From Verticillium longisporum (Eukaryota > Ascomycota > Sordariomycetes > Glomerellales > Plectosphaerellaceae): a stretch of 64,000 nt of DNA. This document shows positions 47,381 to 60,718 of this stretch, piece by piece; within the stretch, counting starts at the first letter, position 1; every line of letters begins with the position of its first letter. Made by a program: the position numbers and the translations under genes. A model generated the notes under the pieces. The model was not told where the DNA came from. It saw only the letters and a program-made list of their open reading frames with translations, and ran no database searches. The DNA lies in assembly GCA_019188255.1 (NCBI GenBank), contig JAETXT010000004.1, positions 6,262,001-6,326,000 of the forward strand, written 5' to 3'.

Positions 47381-50124
47381 TTTTAATTACTCTTATTTAG
47401 TAGGTTTACTTTATAATACTAAGTAATACTTACTATAAGAATAATATCTATTAATAGTATTAGTAATAGTATTAGTAACTTAGCCGCTATAATCTAAGAA
47501 CTTCATTTAGAGAATAAATAGCTCTAGGCCTCGATATAATAGCTTTAAGGAAGGTCGAATATAAAAGCCCTTCCCCCTTAACTATTTAATAGAAACCCTA
47601 GAGCACTTTAATCTTTTATTACCTAGGTATACTAGTACTATAAAGCTAATAAGAACTAGCTTAAATACTAGGGCGAGAAAGTCGCTAACGCCTCCTCTTA
47701 TCTTAAAGGGGATACCTTATATTAATTCGAATTCTTTATTCGAGATTATTCTATTTATATTAAGAAAGAAGATATGAAGAAAGCTACCTAGGACGTCTAT
47801 ACTAATATAAACGCTTTCGAAGAAGCTATTAAAGGAGTATTTAGAGATATAGACGAAGAACGATAAAATAAACGAAAGATCCTTTAGCTTAAATAAATAG
47901 GATTAATTATTAAATACGCTATAGAGTTTCGACTCTTAGCTACTCGATTAGATTAAACGGAGTCTACTCTTATAGCCCGTTTCTATAAAGGACTTAAGGA
48001 CGTCGTTAAGGACGACCTTATCTAGGAAGATAGGCCTAAGACCTTTACCCAGTATATCGCTATAGCTATTAAGATCGACGATCGCTAATATAAATATAGA
48101 ATAGAGAAAGGACGAAAACCTATTATAGGACTATAGAACCCTCGTATCCCCTATTATCGATCTAATTAGGGATATAAGTATTAATATAATAAGCCCTATA
48201 TTAATATAGCTTAGGGGTAAACTACTTATATAAGCCCTATAGAACTTAATAATACCTACTATAATAAACCTAAGGACCTTAAGGATATTAAATATTATAA
48301 TTATGGAAAGAATAGGTATATAGCCCGAGAATACCGCTAGCCTAAGAAGCCTTAAAAGCTAATTAATAAGCGATAGCTTAACTATACTTAGTACTAGGAC
48401 TATATTAATACTAACTAGACCTTCTATTATTAGGATAGCTATCTTACGTATAAGGATAGTAAGGAGTAGAATAGATAATTCCCTAGAGCGTTTATAGAAT
48501 AACGAACCTTAGCTATAATAATTATTATAAAGAAAGATAAACGTATCTAGAAATAGGCCTAATAAATAATACCCGAGACCTAGGAAATCGATATAGATAA
48601 AGAAGGAGCTTACGAATACGCTTACCTAGAACTATAATTAGCTCCCTATATAGGATTAATAAACGATACGGAATAGGATAAATATATATAAGCTAACGAA
48701 GAAGAACCTCTACTCGGATAAATCTAGCTCTATATACCTATATAGGTATACGAAGTTAATAGTAATAGCGAAGATTATAACCCCCTAATATTAAGAAATA
48801 AACTTATCTACTATAGGACTAAGCTATAGAAGGCTAGCGCCCGAAAGCGAGAAAGCACTAAAGAAAACGTATAACTTATAATAGGAGACTACCTAGTACT
48901 CTACTATGCCTATAAATAATATTATTAATTATTCTAGCCCGAATACGTCTACGACGATTATAAATACTACTTTAAGGAGAAGGCTATATACCGGTTTCTC
49001 CTATATAATTACTAGATCGAGCTATAAATAATAGTAGAATTCGAATAAGAGAATCGTAAATAGATCCTATATATAGATAAATATAATTAGGGCTAGCTTA
49101 CGTTCCGATTAGACCCTATTTATTATAATAAATACTATTAAGATAATACTAAATAGGAAAATTACGATAACGATACCTATATAAAGTACTATATTATTAA
49201 AGCTAAAGATTAGAGACTCTATTATATAAAGAACGTTAAGAAGCTATTCTTCTACGTTTACTATAAAGGCGACGATAGGGACGAAAACTTAGATGGACTA
49301 TCTATAATATAGTCGCCTACTATACTACCCCCTTCGGGAAAAGGTAAGCGTTAATCGAATAGGGATAATGACCGACGAAGGAAGTAAGAGTAATCTACTT
49401 AGCTAAATAAACCTATAATACGAACTACCTCTATATAAGAATAAACGTAGGAGGATAATAGATAAGCGCGCTATTAGATAGTAGCGCTTAAGGTAATTAT
49501 ATAAGCCCCGAATATATTAATAAGAATAAGATTATATAGAAATATAAGGAGGAACCCTATTAACTTAATATAGTAGAAGGATAAATAGTCTTATATAGAG
49601 GAGGGATCGTAAATATAGAGACTACGCCCCTCTAAGTATTTATCTCTTACTATTAAGGTTATATAATCTTCGATATTATTAATATAGGAGGAAAATAAAT
49701 TATCCTAGGTATCCTATAGCTTAGATAATAGAACCCTTAGATTAACTAGATAGCTAGCTACGTCTAGTAGAGTACGTTAGCCCCTAAGGAAAGACCTATA
49801 AGCGGTCTCTTAAGCGACCTCTAATTAGCCTTTACGAATAGGGATAATTTAGAGGAGATAACCCTAGAGGAGCTTATAATAGAATAATAAGAAAGACTAT
49901 AGAATATATTTAAGGAATATTAGAAGTACGAAAAGATCTTTAGAGAAGAAGTCGATATAGTATTACTTAAATATATATATTATAATTACGAGATCCTAAT
50001 TAAGGAAGGAGAGAGCCCCCGGTTTAATAAGATCTATAGATTAAACCCTTAATAAATAGATATTCTCGATAAATATCTTAAAAAGAACCTTAGAAAAGAA
50101 TATATCCGATTATCGATATCCTTA

Positions 50125-50172
50125 ACGTGCATGATAAGCAAGTGGGCCAAACAAGCAAGTGGGCCACCTGAC
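50125..50172 (+). repeat. Left terminal inverted repeat, copy 1
   Basis: 48 bp starting ACGTGCATGATAAGC. It contains two direct copies of AAGCAAGTGGGCC (50136-50148 and 50153-50165, period 17 bp), a likely double binding site for the transposase HTH domain. Confidence 0.93.
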
Positions 50173-50223
50173 GACGAAAACGCGACCTTCTTACGTTAAC
50201 CATTAATTCCTCCACCAACAACG

Positions 50224-51877
50224 ATGTCTCCGCCCTCACAAGAACGTCAATTACAGCTTGCTCTTCAGGCTATTCAAAATGACCCAGATCTCAGTATACG
50301 CGCTGCGACAAATATCTTTGGTGTTCCCCGAATGACCTTGACGCGTCGACTACGCGGTATTACTTCGCAACGCGACAGGATCCCCCTCAATCGAAATTTG
50401 ACGGAGCTCGAGGAGTTAACGATTGTTCAATACATACTTGAGCTAAATTCCCGAGCATTTCCTCCCCGGCTTTGTGAGGTTGAAGATATGGCTAATCGAC
50501 TGCTAGCCGACCGCGACGCGCCGAGTGTCGGGAAGCGCTGGGCCTCAAACTTCGTCAGGCGACAACCAGAGCTTAAGACGCGTTTCTTTCGCAGATATGA
50601 CTATCAGAGAGCCCAATGCGAAGATCCCGAGGCAATTCGCGATTGGTTCGCGCTCGTAAAGAACACAATCGCCAAATACGGTATCGCGGAGCCTGATATC
50701 TATAACTTCGATGAGACTGGGTTTATGATGGGCGTTATCGGGTCCGGAATGGTCGTTACGAACGCCGAAAGACGTTCTAATACGAAAATGGTCCAACCAG
50801 GAGGTCGGGAATGGGTGACAGTGATCCAAGGCGTTGGCGCAGACGGGTGGTGTGTCCCGCCGTTCATCATTATGGCGGGCAAAAATCACCTCTCAAGCTG
50901 GTACGAAGACAGCCCTCTACCTCACGACTGGGTAATCGCTACGACAGACAAAGGCTGGACAACAAATGAGAAAGGTCTAGAATGGATTCAGCATTTTGAC
51001 AAGCATACCAAGCCCCGTCGGTCGGCCGGATATCGCCTCCTTATCCTAGATGGGCACCAAAGTCACCATTCCGTTGAGTTCGAGCTCTACTGCAAGGAAA
51101 ACAACATCATTACGCTATGCATGCCTCCCCATTCATCTCACCTACTTCAACCTCTTGATGTTGGCTGTTTTGGCCCGCTAAAGCAGGCCTACGGTCGGCA
51201 AATTGAGAAGAAGATGAGGGCAGGTACAAGCCACATCACGAAGGAGGACTTCTTTCCCGCGTTTTTCGCAGCTTTCAAAGAAGCTATGACGGAAAGGAAT
51301 ATCAAGGGGGTTCAGAGGTGCTGGGCTTGTCCCAATGAGCCCCGAAATTGTGGTTTCAAAGCTGGATGTGAAGCTACGGACACCGACGCCCGTCGAGGGG
51401 GTCCCCGATACATCAGAACCTTGGGTCTCCCAAACGCCTCACAACCCGATTGAAGCTAGCTGTCAGTCAGAGTTTATTAAAGGTCGAATCGCCCGACACC
51501 AAGGAAGCTCTCCGACGTCGATTCTTAACGCTATAGACCACTTTACCAAGGGGACGCGTGGAATCATGCATCAACTCGCCCTATTGAAGTCGGAGAACCA
51601 GATCCTTCGAGACGAGAACGCGACACTCAGCAAGCGTCGGAGAGCTAAGAAAACACGTCTCAGGCAAGGAGGGAGTCTAACTCTAGGTGAGGGACAGGAG
51701 ATACAAACCAATATCGAGGTTCAGGTCCAGATAAATGAGGAAACGCGTCAGAGAAGCAGTCGCCAACCAAGGGACGGGACGAAGAAACGGCGCTGCGGTG
51801 TCTGCGGCGAGCCTGGACATAATGCGCGAACTTGTCAGCTGGAGACGAGGGCTTCTGAAGAAGAGGATTTCAAGTAG
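50224..51877 (+). CDS. Pogo/Fot1-family DDE transposase, frameshifted (copy 1)
   Basis: The ATG at 50224 opens a 409-codon frame ending at 51453. A second frame (51335-51877) carries the rest of the protein. Domains in order: psq-type HTH (about 10-45, LSIRAATNIFGVPRMTLTRR), CENP-B-type HTH (about 60-120), and a DDE_1 catalytic domain with Asp in YNFDETGFMMG, LLILDGHQSHH and HLLQPLDVG. The second frame provides a basic leucine-rich coil and a C-terminal zinc knuckle (CGVCGEPGHNARTC). Homology passes from frame to frame at the GGGGG run 51306-51310, where one extra G explains the shift. The full product would be about 550 residues, usual for Fot1-like transposases. The catalytic core is intact upstream of the shift, so partial activity cannot be excluded. 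The enzyme would move the element by cut and paste at TA sites. Confidence 0.9.
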
Positions 51878-51936
51878 TTTCAATTGATTTAAGGCGTTAG
51901 GGTTCACCGGGATGCTGCTGTCGTCGCATGGTCGTG

Positions 51937-51984
51937 GTCAGGTGGCCCACTTGCTTGTTTGGCCCACTTGCTTATCATGCACGT
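51937..51984 (-). repeat. Right terminal inverted repeat, copy 1
   Basis: It is the exact reverse complement of 50125-50172 over 48 bp, including both 13-bp sub-repeats, and ends ...GCATGATAAG-type in reverse. The TA duplication follows at 51985-51986. Confidence 0.93.
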
Positions 51985-53505
51985 TAATAGGATACCCGAT
52001 CCTCTTTATATTAAAGAAGAATAGTAAGGAAAGACTATATATCGATTATAGATAATTAAACGATATTATTATTAAGAACTACTACCTATTACCTCTAATA
52101 TCGGAACTTAGGGATATATTAATAGGAGCTAATTAGTTTATAGCGCTCGATCTTAAAGGAGTATATAACCTTATCTATATTAAGGATAGAGAAGAATAGA
52201 AAATAGTATTCCGAATACGACGAGGATACTATAAATACTTAATTATATTATTCGGATTAATTAATGCCCCTATAACCTTCTAAAATATAATTAATAATAT
52301 ACTACGAGAATTCCTAGACGTCTTCGTAATAGTATACCTCGATAATATTCTAATCTTCTCGAAGATAATAGAAGAATATAAGGGATACGTCTATTAGGTC
52401 CTTATACGACTATATTAATATAAGCTATTAATAGAATTTAAAAAAGCTAAGTTCTATATATAGGAAGTAGATTTCCTCGGGTATACGATTACCCTAGGAG
52501 AAATTAGGATAGAAAAATCTAAAGTAATAGCTATTAGGGGATAGCTTATATTAAAGAATATTAAGGATATTAGAATATTCCTCGGTTTCGTTAACTTCTA
52601 TCGACGATTCTTAAAAGGATATAGTAAAACTATTAACCCTTTAATAAGCTTTATAGTTAAGGAAATAGAGTTTACGTAGAATAAACCCTAAGAAAAAGTA
52701 TTTCGTTAAATTATCGATATTATCCTTAGCGAGCTAGTCCTCTAAATAATAGACCCTAAAAAACCTATAGAAGTCGAGATAGATACTTCCGACTTCGCTA
52801 TAGGAGGATAGTTAGGATAGAGGGACGATTAAGGACGTTTATACTTAGTAGCTTTCTTCTCGAAGAAACTATATAGATTAGAGCTTAATTATTAAATTTA
52901 CGATAAAGAACTTATAGTAATTATCGAAGTATTTAAAGAATAGAGAATGTACTTCTCCGGAGTATAATACGAAGTTAAAGTCTATACTAATTATAAGAAT
53001 CTTATATACTTTATAATAAATAAAGACCTTAATAAATACTAGATTAGATAAGTAGAATTCCTCTCGGAATTTAACTTTACTATTATCTATTATAAAGGAT
53101 CTAAGAATAATAGGGTAGATATTCTAAATAGATACTTAGATTATAAATAGAATACGCCCCTTAATATTAATACTATCCTAGCGAAAGATAAAGAAGGAAA
53201 TCTTATTCCCTATTACTATATACTAGCGGTTACTACTCGTATAATATCCACTAGACTACCTATAGAAGTATTAGAACTAATTCGATAAATCTACGAAGCT
53301 AAAGCCTACGGATACTAAGGAGTAGTAAAGATATTCGCTTAATTTAGGAAATATTATAACTTTAAGGGAACTAGATAGGATATTATAATAGTTATTCGTA
53401 ATTACGACCTCTATAAAAAGAATAAAGTAGAAAGGTATAAGCCTTATAAAGAACTTAAGGCTTTATTAATACTAATAATAGCCTAGGAATTAGTCTTATT
53501 AGACT
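51985..53505 (+). repeat. First copy of the duplicated Gypsy flank
   Basis: The RIP-mutated RT, RNase H and start of the integrase region following transposon copy 1. The same bases follow copy 2 at 62480-64000 (offset 10,495), with no difference seen at the stretches compared, including both ends. Confidence 0.9.
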
Positions 53506-55229
53506 TTATTATTAGCCTACCCTTATCGAAGGAACCCTTAACTAAGACCTTTTACGATAATATCTTAATAATTATCGACCGATTTATAAAGTACTTATAC
53601 TTCCTCCTATATAGAGCTATAGATATAGTAGAAGACCTCGTTTATATATTCCTCCGAAATATTATAAGATAATATAGATTATTAAAAGAATTAGTATTAA
53701 ATAGAGATAAACTCTTTACTAGTAACTTCTAGAAATCGCTTATCGCTTAACTCGGAGCTAAATATAAGCTATCTATAGCTTTCTACTTATAGATAGATAG
53801 ATAAATAGAAAGAACGAATTAGACTTTAGAATAATACCTTTAATATTATATTAACTATTAATAGGATAATTAGGTTATACTACTACCTATCGTATAATTC
53901 GTATATAATAGCTTACTAAGCGAATTAATAAAGGAGTTACCCTTCTATATTAACTGCGGATATAACCTAATAGCCTACGTAGAGCACTACGAAGTACTAG
54001 ATACGCTAAAAGTAATTAATATTATAGCTAATATCTATAAAATCTAGGAATAAATTAAGCTCGACCTCGAGCTCATATATACTAGAATAACTATATATAC
54101 TAATAAAATAAGGATAAAGGGACTATCTTTATAGGAAGGAGGTAGTATCTACTTTATCCGCCGAAATATTAAAACTAAACGATTAAACGATAAATTAGAC
54201 TTTAAGAAACTAAGACCTTTTAAAATTCTTAAGAAACTCTCGGATACTAACTATTACCTCTTATTACTAGAGAATATAAAGATTTACCCTATTTTCTATA
54301 TAATACTTTTAGAACTAGTACTACTAAATATACTATTTATAACTAGTATAGAAATAGAAGATATAAACGAATATAAAGTTAAAAGAATTATCGATTATAG
54401 AAAAACGAATAAATAAGATAAGTACCTTATTAAATAGAAAAACTATAACGTTAAATATAAAGAAAATATATAGGAATTAATTAAGAACCTAAACTACTTA
54501 TAATTACTTTAAGAGTATTATTATCTAGTACGGGACTAAGATCCGAAAACTCCTCTCTAAAGCCTAACGAGGACTAATCTATAACGCTACTAGCACCCTA
54601 CTCCTAAAGGTCCTATACTACGTTAGCCTCCTAAGCCTCGAGACTTAGGTTATCCCTATATAGAGGGAGGACGCTATCCTCCTTATCTAATTAACGAATC
54701 CTTCGAGTAAATAACTCTTTATTACGAATCTTCGCCGCTTTCCATATCTTACGAAGACGGGATAAGCAACCTAAGGCCGTCGTTAATTTCGTTTAAAGTA
54801 CTTCTAATTCTATTTTAATATCCTTAATCTCCGCTTCTCGTTTCTTCTACTTAGTAAGAGCTTTTTCTACTATATAATTATTAAGCTAAGCATAAAACTA
54901 TACTAGGGATTAACTTACGTATAGAAACTACGCTTATATTATTATAAGAGCGACTATAGCGGATATACTCCTTATAGCGAGAAGAACCCGGAATAGTCTT
55001 ATAGACGAGGTATCGCTTAAAATACCTAATATAGGGCATTTTAATTTCGCCCTCGGAATCGATTAAAGTAGCGAGCGCTTTCCTCTAATCGGTTTTAATA
55101 GATAAGCGTTTTATAATACGATTTAATATTTTATTATAATTAATAAAGATAATAAGAGAAGGACTACTCTAGGTAGCTAAGACCTACTACTTATAGCTAC
55201 TAGGATATCGGCCTAGAGGAGGAGTATTA

Positions 55230-55703
55230 TATAATAACTAAAGAAATAGGGTAGCTGCGAATTAACGACCCTATAATCGGGAGATACGATAAGATAAGAA
55301 GCGGACCTACTAAGTAGAGTACGTAATAGCTTACCTAGATATAATAGTAAGCCATTAGCTTATTAGGGATATAATAGTAAGCTAGGGGCTAGCTTATAAG
55401 ATAATATACCGTAATCCTAATATTATAGATTACTAACGACTAATAAGTAAGCTATCTAATATAAGCTTACTACTTAATAATAAGGATAGGATGAATAGAT
55501 ATATAAGGACGGGCATTCTATATTTATAGATATATTCTTTCTTACGATAGTAATTAATCTAAATCTTACTTTATATTTATTATAACGAGTACGTAATGCT
55601 TTACGATACTATATTATCTTAGAGTTATAACCTAAGCTTCTACTAATAGCAACCCTAACCCTCTAATAGTATTCCCCTCTTCGGAAGCTACTAGGTCGTA
55701 ATA
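55230..55703 (+). repeat. Right LTR of the plus-strand Gypsy element (474 bp)
   Basis: Same length as 46907-47380. Differences such as gggtGgcCgcgaG against gggtAgcTgcgaA are RIP-type transitions. It is followed directly by the target duplication gaagc. Confidence 0.92.
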
Positions 55704-55708
55704 GAAGC

Positions 55709-58700
55709 TTATTAGGTCCTTTAAAGTTTAATTCTAAGTTTCTCTATTTAATAGGAGTAATTTAGGAGGGCCTAAGGTTATTATAAAGATATTAATATCG
55801 ATAAAGTTATTAATATCCCCTTCTATAGCTTTATCGTCCTAATTAGAGGGTCTTAATAGCTTTCTTAAGAGTCTATCTATTATAGAGTTCTTCGTCCTTG
55901 AAATATATTTAACTTTAAAGTTAAATATATAGATCTAAGTAATCTATTAGATAACTATTAATCCTAGGAGGTCTATTATAGCCCTATTAAGCTATATTAT
56001 AAGCATTTAAATATCTATTTCTAAAATGAAGTAGACGCTATAAAGGTAATTCCTTAAGCATTTTAGAGCTTTTAGGACTATTTTAAGTTCTAGCTTCCTA
56101 AAATCGTATTTCTATTTAGCTACGTCCTAGTAGCTACTCTTATACCTTAAGATTACTTGCTTCCTATTAATCTATTACCCTAAAATAGCTCCTTAGCCCT
56201 TAAGGCTTATATCTATATAGAAGTAGATAATACCCCTTCTATATTATAATCGATCGAGATTAAGATTAGAGAGCTTATAAGTTTAGCTTTAATAATATCT
56301 ATAGCTTCTTATTATAAATCTATTTAGAAGAATAGGACGTTCTTCTTTAATAGATCTATAAAAGGGCTATACTTAATATTAAAGTAATTAATCTAAATTT
56401 AATAGAAGGTAGCTAGCCCTAGGAAGGATCTTACTAAAGAGATATTATTATATTTCATCTACTCCTAGAGCTTAATAATCTTAGCTAGATTAGGGGAACG
56501 ATCCGTAATAGCTAATTCCTAAGCCTATTAGCTTTTTACTCTTAAAATAATATATCCTAAAAGCTTAATATTAATAAGGATTTTATTAATATTTTAAAAG
56601 TATTTAATAATAAATTAATATACCCCTAGGATTAAATCCTTACCTTTATAATTAATAGTTAGTCCCTTAATAATAATATCGTCTATAAAAGCATAATAAT
56701 AATAAGGGATAAAGTTATAGAGGATTCTTATAATTATATATATAAACTAGGCTACTAAGTTAATAGCTCCCTAGGGGAGAGTATATATCCTAAATAGGCT
56801 AATAGAAGTCGTAAACGTTATAATATCCCTATTTATCTTATCGAGTAGTACTTAGTTATATCTATTAAAGAAATCGAGGAGGGAGATAAGCTTATATATT
56901 ACGAAGTCCTTTAAGAAATCGTCCTTACTTAGGGGTATAAAGGCATTCCTTATAGTAACCCTATTAATCTATATAGCTAAATTAATAAGCTTTATCTTCC
57001 TATCTTTCTTTTAAATTAAGAATTAAGGGTTCTTATAAGAAGTATAGCTTTCCTTAATAACCCCTCTCTCGAGGCATTCCCTTAGTATTTCGATAATTAA
57101 CTTCTTAAGGGCTTTTAGAATTAGGATACCCTTTACTTACTAGGCCTTATAAAGGATTATCTTAATTTTCTATAAAGGAGCGACGTCGTAATTAAGACTC
57201 CTATACTTAGTAAAATCCTAAGCTAATATAGCTTCCCTATTTAAGAGGATTTACTCTAATATATCCTATTCCCCTAATTAGAAGTATTTATATAAGTCTA
57301 TAATATCCTATAATCTCTAGATCGTAAGCCTCGATTATAGCTTAATATCTAAGAACTTTAATATAATTAAGCCTTTAAAAGGGCTTTTATCGATTATATA
57401 CTATTCTAATAAAATAGTAATTAACTTCTTAACTTTCTAGAAGGGGTTACCCTTAAATATATTACTATTAGATAGCTTATTATCGATTAAGTTTACTTTA
57501 TCGGCCTTCCTTTTATATATAGTATAGATTTTTCTAATATTCCTTAAAGGCTCTATAATCGAAGAAGCTTTCTAGGTTTATCGTTCCTTAGCCTTAAAAG
57601 CGTAAAGCGTATTAGCCTAATCGGTATCCTATTATACCTTCTATTTAGCTAAAATAATATATATTAAATTAAAGAAAACTTTTCCTAATAATTCCTTAAA
57701 TATATCGTAATAAGTATAGCCCGCTCCCCGATTACTAATCTAAGTAATAGCTCTCTTAATTAGGGGAATAATAAAGGTAATTTCTAAAGAAAGGGCTTTA
57801 TTAATAATATAAATTACTTAGGCCTCTAAAAGTATCCCTAGAATAGAGTCCCCTTTATCTATATTAATGGGTTTATAGGAGGGTATCTAATTAAGTAAAC
57901 TATCTAGTTCCTAGCTATTCGGATATAATTCTCGAATATCTCCTTAATACCTCCTTTTAATAATAGCTAGAATATTATTATCGCTTAAGCCCCTTTAATC
58001 GTTATTCTCGTTTTTATTATTACCCTAATTAGCTTATAATATCCGTATCCTCTTAAGCGAGAAATCTAAATAGATATCCTTTAAAGTTTCCTTCTTAAAA
58101 GGTCCTATATAGTTAATTAGGACTATAATCCTTAAGCCTCCGAATATAAAGTTAATATATACTTAGTCCTTAATATAATTAAATATTATTTATATCTAAG
58201 CGAAGAATAGCCCCTTTAATAGTATATTAGGTGTATAGTCCTTAATTACTATAATTTAAAGGATAATAGGCTATTAGTATTTATCGATTTATAGGTTTTC
58301 GAATATATAGCTAATTACCCCTCTTAGTTCCCTTAATATAGCTAACTATATCTTAATAATTAATTTATAGACCCTATAGGAGAGGTTAAAGACGTTTATA
58401 ACGTTTTTAGAAACGATATTAAACTACGCCCCTAAATCGATTACTATAAAGATATATATCTTAAGTATTTTAAATAAGTCTATCCTAATTAAGCTAATAG
58501 GTAGGGTCTATTATTATATAATAATAGCCGAAAATATATTAAAGTCCTTAAGTTCCTAAACTATAAACTCCTTCTTTTATATTATAAGGGGTCCGAGGCT
58601 AAAAGTAATACCTATATTAGCCTAATTAAGCTTTATAAACGGTCCTATTATAAAGTTAACCCTTTTTCTCTTTAAGGGTTATATATTATTATAAAATAAG

Positions 58701-60619
58701 CGGGGGACTTTAAAATATATTATTAAGAGCTATCTATATTCTAAGTCTATCCCTAAAATATACTCCTATTTAATCTTCTAAAGCTTAGGGTCTATAATAA
58801 TAAAGTAATCGTAAAGGACTTTATACTCTTATTATTAGAATTATTTAATAAGCTTTTCTTAAATAGCTATTATTAACCTTTATACCCTTTTAATATTACT
58901 TAGCGAGGGGCCTTTATAGCTACTAATCGTACTTATTGCCCTAATTTCTTTATATACTAGCTCTAGGGTCGGAAGAGGGTCGATCTCTTAAAAGTAGGCC
59001 TCTTTATCGTATCTAATCGATATAGGGAAAACTCTCCCTTAGGTTTTACCGGTTACGTCTTTATATATCCTATTCTTAAAATTAAGAAGTCCTCTAAAGT
59101 ACTAGCCTATAAAGTTAACCTAGCTATAGATTAAGCTTCTAGCTTAGGGGTTCTATAGTATATTCCTCGTCTTTTAATAGATACTAGAAAATAGGAATAG
59201 GGCAATTAAGTTAAGGGTCTATCCCTTAAGCTCTTTTAAGCTTAGGAGGCTAAAGGCTAGCCTATTATAATTACCTATTTAAAGATATTATATCGATTAA
59301 GGAAACCTTAATTCTAGCCCTCGATTATAGGCTATAGTAATACTAATTCCTAATCGTCTCCCCCATTAATATAATAATATAATATTATAAACTTAATTAG
59401 CTAAGCCTCGAAGTTAGCTCTTTATAGTATATAGTCCTTTAAGTAATAGAGACCTCTATAATAGGTATAAAACCCTTATATTAAAGGAGGGGGTATAAGT
59501 CTCTATATTAGTATTCATTCGTAAATCTATCGTCCTCCTTTAAGTAGGGGTATTATTATCGCTATTAGCTTAATCGGGAGGCCTATAGCTATTAATAGCT
59601 ATTATACTATTATTATATCTATTAATACCCGCCCTATTAATACGAGCCTTATCCTTATAACCCTAAACCTATAGTATAGGCTACCCTATTAAACTAATTA
59701 AGGGTTCTTAAGAGAACTACGATTAAAGGGTCTAGCTTAGTTACTAAGTTTATAATCTAAAGTATTAATAGGTAAGCGATTAGCCCGTTTCCTCTATTAA
59801 CTTTTATAGCTACTAAGTTCTCCTTTAAAGTAATCCTTAAGAGTTCTTAAATAGCTATTAAGGTCCTTAATCGAGACTCCTATATTCCTATTTCGTATTC
59901 TATAATTAAAGCTTAGAATTAGACTATTAAATCGTTAAGCTCGGAATCCTTTATTTACGCCCTCTATATAAAAATTATTAATATAGGTTTTATAAGCTTC
60001 TTAATATTATTATTATCTTAATTAAAGTAGTTTAATATCGCTTTAAACTTCTAAATATCTCTTTTCTCTTTTTCTAAACGTTTAATTATATTCTAAAATT
60101 CATTAAATATTAATCGATTAAGGAGGTTTCTAACCTCGATATTATAATTATTAGTAATTTTCGTAAATATCTTAGCCTTAATTATCCTATAATTAATATT
60201 AATTAGTTTATTATTAAATAAAGGGTCGAGCTTCTATTTCTTTATTATAATTATAAATTTTAATATTAATTAATAAACTTTATTAAGCTCTTTTAGGTCT
60301 TTAAATAATTATTTATAATTATATAATACCCTAATCTAGATAATAGGGTTTTTACTATTATCGGAAAACTAATCTCGCTTCTTCCTAATATATTATATAG
60401 TTTTAATAAATATTATTCCCTCAGCCTATATCGTCTTTATAAATAGTTTAATAAAGTATTTATTATCTTTATCGATATAGATAATAATATTTATAATTTT
60501 CTCTTCCTCCTTAAGGCTAGCTAGGCGATAAGCATCCTTATAATTAATTAGGAACTCCTAGAGGTTATCCCCTATAAACCTAAGGGCGCTATTCGACCTT
60601 AGTATTAATATTATTGCTA
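55709..60619 (-). mobile_element. RIP-degraded Gypsy element, polymerase and gag part (host of the nested insertions)
   Basis: Reading in reverse complement, RNase H traces (KLELKIVLKALKCLRNYLY) lie near 56,000-56,080. RT carries AFIDDIIIKG with the two Asp codons at 56678-56683, and an upstream KKDRKIKLIN block lies near 56,980. Protease and gag would follow toward 60.6 kb. Together with the integrase at 38.4-39.2 kb this forms one minus-strand element split by the Copia and plus-strand Gypsy insertions. Stops are frequent. Its 5' LTR is not visible because the sequence switches at the transposon at 60,620. Confidence 0.75.
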
Positions 60620-60667
60620 ACGTGCATGATAAGCAAGTGGGCCAAACAAGCAAGTGGGCCACCTGAC
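60620..60667 (+). repeat. Left terminal inverted repeat, copy 2
   Basis: Identical to 50125-50172. It marks the exact left limit of the 10,495-bp-spaced duplication. Confidence 0.93.
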
Positions 60668-60718
60668 GACGAAAACGCGACCTTCTTACGTTAACCATTA
60701 ATTCCTCCACCAACAACG

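Larger units (their letters stand above)
50125..51984 (+). mobile_element. Pogo/Fot1-like DNA transposon, copy 1 (not RIP-mutated)
   Basis: A 1,860-bp element is flanked by the TA target duplication (50123-50124 and 51985-51986) and bounded by 48-bp perfect terminal inverted repeats (53 bp with one mismatch). Its composition is ordinary and its reading frames are long, in contrast to the AT-rich DNA on either side. It encodes one DDE transposase with a frameshift. It sits inside the dead RT gene of the Gypsy element, so it arrived after RIP of that element. Confidence 0.96.
46907..55703 (+). mobile_element. RIP-degraded Ty3/Gypsy LTR retrotransposon, interrupted by a DNA transposon
   Basis: Two 474-bp LTRs are flanked by the perfect 5-bp target duplication gaagc (46902-46906 and 55704-55708). 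It spans 8,797 bp, of which about 1.86 kb is the inserted pogo-like transposon. Coding traces run in Gypsy order on the plus strand. A gag zinc knuckle near 48,291-48,335 reads YYNYGKNRYIAREY, with every expected Cys and His turned to Tyr. RT carries YLDN at 52335-52346, where YLDD is expected. RNase H starts near 52,700 (KLYRLELNY, then IYDKELIVIIE) and the integrase lies near 53,300-54,400. The polymerase is interrupted at 50,124. Stops are frequent, so it is inactive. Confidence 0.92.

Noticed and set aside
51335..51877. Second transposon open frame as a separate accessory protein gene
   Set aside because: It overlaps the transposase in another frame and continues its homology (coil and zinc knuckle), so it is the frameshifted C-terminus rather than an independent gene.
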